From Candidatus Bathyarchaeota archaeon (GTDB lineage: Archaea; Thermoproteota; Bathyarchaeia; Bathyarchaeales; Bathycorpusculaceae): 10,516 bases of DNA. Shown piece by piece: positions 6,888 through 10,516 of this stretch. Under the pieces are notes generated by a model. That model saw only the letters and a list, made by a program, of their open reading frames with translations, was not told where the DNA came from and made no database searches. Numbering within the stretch: the stretch's first letter is position 1; every line of letters starts with the position of its first letter. The stretch spans positions 1-10,516 of the forward strand of contig JAENXI010000018.1 in the NCBI GenBank assembly GCA_016649625.1, given 5' to 3'. A program made the translations under genes and the position numbers.

Positions 6888-7382
6888 TTACCAAGGATGT
6901 TTTTTCAAACCTAATTTATAGGCTATAAGATTAGTTAAGAAATGAATAGGAGGCGTTATTAAAATAATAACCACTGCTAGCTCCCAGTAGATTATCGATA
7001 AAGGAATTGAAAAAAATAATGCGCCAATTACGAAATCAATTTGATCAACTATTGGAAGAAGATGTCCAGGTGAAATTCCTAGTCTTCTCTTAATAAATGC
7101 ACCTGTCAAATCACCCAACAAAGCACCTAAAGGTGGAAGAAAAACAAAAAGAAGAGGAAAATCGAATAAAAATAATTCTACCAATCCAACCAATATTCCA
7201 ATAGTTAATCCAAAAAAGAAACCTCTAAAAGTTTTGTTGGATCCAAAAACTCTTTTCCCATCACAAAAATTCTTTCCAAAATCCATTGTCAAGCCACCTC
7301 CTGCAAGAACAGGAGTTGCATTAGCACAGTAAGCTGGAAATATGAATAATAATGCCTCAAATAGCAATGTAGTAATTATCAT
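6888..7382 (-). CDS. carS: CDP-archaeol synthase (CDP-2,3-bis-O-geranylgeranyl-sn-glycerol synthase)
   Basis: Uses CTP to activate the diether lipid phosphate (unsaturated archaetidic acid) to CDP-archaeol, the branch point for archaeal phospholipid head groups, in the membrane. The 164 residues have the family signature throughout: PAYCANATPVLAGGG (16-30), DGKRVFGSNKTFRG (41-54), GDLTGAFIKRRLG (90-102) and PGHLLPIVDQIDFVIGAL (105-122), with about five hydrophobic helices. The start at ATG 7380-7382 is chosen because family members begin a few residues before the first helix. A TTG at 7412 would add ten residues and overlap radB. GGCGGT lies upstream as a weak ribosome site. The gene begins 14 bp after the radB stop, so the two are probably cotranscribed. 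It converges with the plus-strand operon. Confidence 0.96.
   Translation of the reverse strand: MIITTLLFEALLFIFPAYCANATPVLAGGGLTMDFGKNFCDGKRVFGSNKTFRGFFFGLTIGILVGLVELFLFDFPLLFVFLPPLGALLGDLTGAFIKRRLGISPGHLLPIVDQIDFVIGALFFSIPLSIIYWELAVVIILITPPIHFLTNLIAYKLGLKKHPW
6900..6905 (+). terminator. T-run terminator for the topA operon
   Basis: TTTTTT lies 23 bp past the stop of the last plus-strand gene, inside the 3' end of carS. Archaeal RNA polymerase stops at such runs without needing a hairpin. The position, just after a convergent 10-bp gap, fits. Confidence 0.4.
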
Positions 7383-7396
7383 TTGATCGACCGCCT

Positions 7397-8107
7397 TTAA
7401 GGGAATATACAATTATGTATTCCGGTTCCATTTATTCTTAAGGTACAATAAGCTTCTCTCAAATTAGTTGAAGTTTTTTCGAATTCAGCTTTAATGATTT
7501 GAGGATCTAAAGTTGGTTTCATTGAAATTATTGTTTCTGCCCAAAAACTTAAAACTCTGGTAGCTACTGGCTCTACGCTATTATATGAGTCACCAAAAAC
7601 ACTTCGGACTTGACTGGTTATTATTATTGGTAATTTTTGAGTTTTGGTGTTTTGTGCTAAAATAGCCAGTTGCCGGTTTAATTCTCGGTTCAGGTTAAAA
7701 GTCTGTTTAGAAGATACCCCAATTTCTGCTCGATAGAGAGACGTAAAAGTATCAATTACCACTAGACCAAAGTTTTTAGTTGTGTATTCTGAGAGATTAT
7801 CTATAACAATTGCCTGTTCTTTAAAGTCAATTGGTTTCATTAGAAGAATAAGATCAGCAATCTTATCAAAATTTTCAGAAGCTATCTGGTATAATCTGGA
7901 AGAGGCGAAAGTACCATCACAATCTATGTACAAAGTTTTGTGATTTTTCATTGCGCAATTTATAGCACATTGCATTGCAAGAGTGGTTTTTCCAGTTTCT
8001 GGTTCACCATAAATTAACGTAATAGTTCCTGGGGAGATTCCTCCATCTAAATAGTTATCTAAACACTTACAACCCGTTTGTATCTGTTGTATCACGTTAA
8101 TTCTCAT
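7397..8107 (-). CDS. radB: DNA repair and recombination protein RadB
   Basis: RecA/RadA-family ATPase paralogue that assists RadA in homologous recombination. At 236 residues it has only the ATPase core and lacks the N-terminal helix-hairpin-helix domain of RadA, as expected of RadB. Visible parts are TGCKCLDNYLDGGISPGTIT (11-30) leading into the Walker A loop GEPETGKTT (34-42), Walker B LVVIDT (115-120), and ITSQVRSVFGD (163-173), the loop where RadA carries its DNA-binding L1 region. The Glu inside the P-loop (GEPETGKT, where Gly is common) is unusual but keeps GxxxxGKT. The start is ATG 8107, with the glycine-rich entry to the core at the expected distance from the N-terminus. No ribosome site is seen; a TATA-like element lies about 55 bp upstream. 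KaiC or aRadC paralogues are less likely given the size and motifs. Confidence 0.9.
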   Translation of the reverse strand: MRINVIQQIQTGCKCLDNYLDGGISPGTITLIYGEPETGKTTLAMQCAINCAMKNHKTLYIDCDGTFASSRLYQIASENFDKIADLILLMKPIDFKEQAIVIDNLSEYTTKNFGLVVIDTFTSLYRAEIGVSSKQTFNLNRELNRQLAILAQNTKTQKLPIIITSQVRSVFGDSYNSVEPVATRVLSFWAETIISMKPTLDPQIIKAEFEKTSTNLREAYCTLRINGTGIHNCIFP

Positions 8108-8150
8108 CCAGGAATATGAATTACGAAACTAATAATCTGTTTCATAAGAT

Positions 8151-8170
8151 CAATATTAAATATTTAAAAT
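8151..8170 (-). promoter_or_regulatory. TATA-like box for the radB-carS operon
   Basis: On the minus strand ATTTTAAATATTTAATATTG stands 44-63 bp before the radB ATG, in the 104-bp gap after the XPD gene stop. It would give a leader of about 30 nt. This is the strongest AT-rich element in the gap; the rest of the gap shows no gene or tRNA. Confidence 0.45.
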
Positions 8171-8211
8171 GTGCGAGAACCCATAACTGATAGAGCATCT
8201 TAATTAAAGTA

Positions 8212-10170
8212 TTATTTTTTTTCCGAGTTAACTTTAAAAAAATTCTCTATTTCCCTGGATAGAACATTATCTTCATTGGGAATAAGTTTCAATCCTTCAC
8301 TCATCCAAGAGGGAAGAAAAGCACGACAATAGTATGTTGCAAAGCGATGATCCATGAATATTATTGCACCTTTATCGTTAAGAGTTCTAATTGGTCTACC
8401 TGCAGATTGAGAGGCTTTTTTCATTGCAGGTAGAAGATAGCCGTATTCTTGACCCCGGCCAGGAAAACATTTTTCATAATATGAAATTTGAGCTTTAACT
8501 CTAGGTTTTGGCTCAGCGTAAGGTACTCCTACGACTATCACAGAATTCATTTGATCTCCTGGAAAATCAACACCTTCAGAGGTCCTGCCACCTTGAACGC
8601 CCAGAAAGACTGCTCCACCATTATTACTACAAGCTTTAAAGTCAGCTACCAATTTTTCGTTTGTCTTAGAACTCATTCCGCGATATTCATAAAAAAGTGG
8701 TTTGTCCAAAGCGCTCTCTAGGCCTTCATTGATTAAAGCGGAAAGAACTCTAAATGAAGCAACAAAAATTCCAGTATTTGCAGGGGTATTCTCGACCACT
8801 TCGAGTATTCTGCTGATCATTGTCTCATACATGATTGGAGTTCTTTTTTGCATGGCAGTTGATAGACCAAGACAAACTAGTGAGAGGACATTTTCTTTTG
8901 GAAAAGGAGATGGAACAACAGATTGTACCGTATTTTCAGGAAGTTTCGTTATGAGAGCATAAGCTTGAAGAGGTTGGAGAGTGCCAGACATTATCACATT
9001 AGAATATGTTTCTGAAAAGACCTGTGAAGTAATCTTGGAGGGATCTAAAGCAATTATCTCTAACTTTGCGGTTCTGGTTTTTTCTCGAGTGAAATATGTA
9101 CTTACCGTATTAATAAAAGACTCATCGCCCATAGTATTTAACCAGTTAATTAGAAATTCGCTCATGCCATGGATGTAAGATCGGGGATTTTTTCCGTCAG
9201 AAAGCAATACACGTTTTATTTTGCTACCAACTTCGTGAAGTTCATTAAAAAAGGCAACAGGATTTGCAATACTACCGTGTTTTTGAAGTATTTCAAGGAG
9301 AATTCGAGGTTGAACTACTTGTTCGCCTTTAATATTAACTGCAAATTCTTCAATTTCATTTCTAAGAAAATTAGCAAAAAAAGCAATATCATTATTTCCA
9401 AATTTCATTGCTTCTAGTTCAGCTTGTTTTAAAACAAAAAGTGATAAACTTCTACTTGAAATATTTATAGCAGTTTCTGGCAAATTATGAGCTTCGTCGA
9501 CAATCAAAATTATTTTCTTCAACTGAGATTCAAGACTTTTAAGAAATGCAGTCCGAATAACTGGATCAAAAACATAAAGATAACTTAATGCTATAACTCT
9601 GACATCAGATAATGATGATTTAACAAGTTCGTAAGAACATATACTTTTTTTTCTACATACGTATTGTATTTCAGAAGATTTATAGGGCCTCATGGAAATC
9701 TGTTGTTGCAGCTGAAGATATTCATATTTTTCTTGTGTTGGATTTCGGTGATATGGACATCTGCCTTTTGTTTTCAGTAACTCACAGATTTCCATGTGAG
9801 ACTTTGAGTCATTAGTATTTTTTAAAGCAAAATTGTTAAGACACATATTGCTTCGACCTCGAATAGAAACACCCGAAACTTTTTGTTTCTTGAATATCGC
9901 TCTTAATTCTTCTATCACTCGATCATGTTGTCTGTGAGTACGGGCCACATATAATATTTTAAGGTCATTTTCAATAGCAATTGGGAGACAAGCAGAAAGA
10001 GCCGAAATGGTTTTTCCTAATCCATTACTTCCTTCTATGAGGACAGATTTGCGAGATTGTACAGAGTTAAAAACGGTTTTTATAAAATTATCTTGGTTAG
10101 GCCGTATTGCTTTGTAAGGAAAAAAATCAAGTACCTTTTTAGGCATTATCGAAGTCTTTGTCTTGTCCAT
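8212..10170 (-). CDS. xpd: XPD/Rad3-family Fe-S DNA helicase
   Basis: Superfamily 2 helicase of the XPD/DinG group, a 5'-3' ATP-driven DNA unwinder linked to repair. The 652 residues match archaeal XPD. Motifs in order: Walker A EGSNGLGKT (46-54); Fe-S domain cysteines C110, C129, C138 and C178 (C172 is a fifth Cys nearby); motif II DEAH (225-228); the arch region (about 240-390); SGTL (395-398); GGRTSEGVDFPG (527-538); and motif VI QSAGRPIR (588-595), followed by DHRF. All catalytic motifs are intact. The start is ATG 10168-10170, with GGTGG four bases upstream; Met9 is a weaker alternative. It diverges from the PAC4-like gene. Archaea lack most of TFIIH, so the cellular role is less settled than in eukaryotes; the biochemical class is secure. 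Confidence 0.95.
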   Translation of the reverse strand: MDKTKTSIMPKKVLDFFPYKAIRPNQDNFIKTVFNSVQSRKSVLIEGSNGLGKTISALSACLPIAIENDLKILYVARTHRQHDRVIEELRAIFKKQKVSGVSIRGRSNMCLNNFALKNTNDSKSHMEICELLKTKGRCPYHRNPTQEKYEYLQLQQQISMRPYKSSEIQYVCRKKSICSYELVKSSLSDVRVIALSYLYVFDPVIRTAFLKSLESQLKKIILIVDEAHNLPETAINISSRSLSLFVLKQAELEAMKFGNNDIAFFANFLRNEIEEFAVNIKGEQVVQPRILLEILQKHGSIANPVAFFNELHEVGSKIKRVLLSDGKNPRSYIHGMSEFLINWLNTMGDESFINTVSTYFTREKTRTAKLEIIALDPSKITSQVFSETYSNVIMSGTLQPLQAYALITKLPENTVQSVVPSPFPKENVLSLVCLGLSTAMQKRTPIMYETMISRILEVVENTPANTGIFVASFRVLSALINEGLESALDKPLFYEYRGMSSKTNEKLVADFKACSNNGGAVFLGVQGGRTSEGVDFPGDQMNSVIVVGVPYAEPKPRVKAQISYYEKCFPGRGQEYGYLLPAMKKASQSAGRPIRTLNDKGAIIFMDHRFATYYCRAFLPSWMSEGLKLIPNEDNVLSREIENFFKVNSEKK

Positions 10171-10174
10171 TACG

Positions 10175-10179
10175 CCACC
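10175..10179 (-). promoter_or_regulatory. Ribosome binding site of the XPD gene
   Basis: The minus strand reads GGTGG, then CGTA, then ATG. It matches the archaeal GGTG core at close spacing and fixes the start at 10168-10170. Confidence 0.6.
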
Positions 10180-10187
10180 TTGTTCTT

Positions 10188-10203
10188 GAAAATAATAAAT
10201 ACT
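10188..10203 (-). promoter_or_regulatory. TATA-like box for the XPD gene
   Basis: The minus strand reads AGTATTTATTATTTTC, centred about 25 bp ahead of the XPD ATG. That spacing predicts an almost leaderless mRNA, which sits oddly with the GGTGG ribosome site, so the true promoter may be the other AT-rich block at 10219-10228 read in reverse. Confidence 0.35.
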
Positions 10204-10218
10204 GAAAAGACTAACATG

Positions 10219-10228
10219 CTATAAATAG
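10219..10228 (+). promoter_or_regulatory. TATA box for the PAC4-like gene (leaderless)
   Basis: CTATAAATAG is a near-ideal archaeal TATA box. Its centre is about 22 bp before the ATG at 10245, which puts the transcription start at or within a few bases of that codon. This supports a leaderless mRNA and the choice of start; the earlier ATG at 10232 reaches a stop after eight codons. Confidence 0.55.
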
Positions 10229-10244
10229 ACAATGGGGAATACAG

Positions 10245-10516
10245 ATGGAACGCGCTAAAGTAATTAAAGAAGAGATTGTTGAACAGGATACGCGTTTTCT
10301 CGCAGTCTATATAGAAGCTAGAAATTCATGTTGGGTAATGTTAAGCGAAAAAGAGGATAAAATGGGAACATTAGCTTTAGCAGTTCCCAATCCCAAGGGT
10401 TTAGTAGGTCCAGTAACTTCTCAAACCCTGCTTGGAGAAAGAAATGCTATCTCAGCTAGAATGTTAGCAGAATATATAGCATCTAAAAAGGGGAAAATCA
10501 CCATGGTTTCAGTTTA
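10245..10516 (+). CDS. Partial gene, possible proteasome assembly chaperone 4 (PAC4/PSMG4)-like protein
   Basis: Ninety codons from ATG 10245 run open off the window edge. The peptide begins with a charged helix-like stretch (MERAKVIKEEIVEQDTRF), then FLAVYIEARNSCWVMLSE, LALAVPNP, SQTLLGERNAISARMLAEYIA and KKGKITMVSV. From memory, human PSMG4 runs F...LFLWVG, LAVAM, STSLLG, STGLAQRLARK and VFVSYN. The order, spacing and the SxxLLG...S..LA pattern agree, and the full length would be close to the family's 120 residues or so. PAC3/PAC4-type proteins help assemble the proteasome alpha ring. The divergent neighbour is XPD, which gives no functional hint. The 3' end is missing. The gene is convincing (clean frame, TATA box); the family call is inference. 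Confidence 0.75.
   Translation, partial: MERAKVIKEEIVEQDTRFLAVYIEARNSCWVMLSEKEDKMGTLALAVPNPKGLVGPVTSQTLLGERNAISARMLAEYIASKKGKITMVSV

Noticed and set aside
8125-8143. Inverted repeat GAAAC...GTTTC upstream of radB
   Set aside because: Only five pairs with a nine-base loop in AT-rich DNA; expected by chance and not positioned as a clear operator.
8108-8211. Possible tRNA or small RNA in the radB-XPD gap
   Set aside because: No cloverleaf arms, no GTTCRANNC box and no stable stem; the stretch looks like promoter DNA only.
8488-9417. Several plus-strand frames of 65-86 codons opposite the XPD gene
   Set aside because: All are antisense to intact helicase motifs and show no domain or ribosome site.

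Overview
The window is archaeal. It carries an archaeal lipid gene (CDP-archaeol synthase, CarS), a RadB recombinase paralogue, an archaeal type IA topoisomerase, an Fe-S XPD helicase and an AglB/Stt3 oligosaccharyltransferase. Promoters look like archaeal TATA boxes, leaders are short, and several genes appear to start at TTG. The DNA is visibly AT-rich and tightly packed, with no rRNA, tRNA, mobile element or CRISPR seen. The mix of RadB with eukaryote-like parts (an OST3/OST6-like membrane protein, a PAC4-like protein, an Stt3 with a DxxKxxWM motif) suggests a TACK/Bathyarchaeia-type or related lineage. That placement is inference, not proof.

Region 1-2761 (minus strand). Transcription runs leftwards: a 54-residue zinc-ribbon protein (2504-2668), then aglB (137-2392), then the N-terminal piece of a probable polyprenyl/dolichyl-phosphate sugar-1-phosphate transferase (1-140), whose TTG start overlaps the aglB stop as TTGA. 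If both calls are right, this pair encodes the first membrane step and the last step of protein N-glycosylation.

Region 2762-4171. A CPA-type Na+/H+ (or K+/H+) antiporter lies on the minus strand, diverging from the topoisomerase across about 200 bp that hold both promoters and no gene I can support.

Region 4172-6877 (plus strand). This is a likely operon: topoisomerase IA with two C-terminal zinc ribbons, an overlapping 67-residue CxxC/CxxH protein, and a 137-residue three-helix membrane protein resembling the membrane part of eukaryotic OST3/OST6 (MAGT1/TUSC3). The last gene may be a further oligosaccharyltransferase component, which would make glycosylation the recurring theme of the window.

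Region 6888-8107 (minus strand). radB is followed after 14 bp by carS, a compact two-gene unit converging on the plus-strand operon with a 10-bp gap.

Region 8212-10516. An XPD-type 5'-3' helicase (minus) diverges from a gene cut by the window edge (plus) that resembles proteasome assembly chaperone 4. Each has its own TATA-like box in the 74-bp gap. The best candidates for something under-described are the OST3/6-like protein, the PAC4-like protein and the two small zinc proteins.
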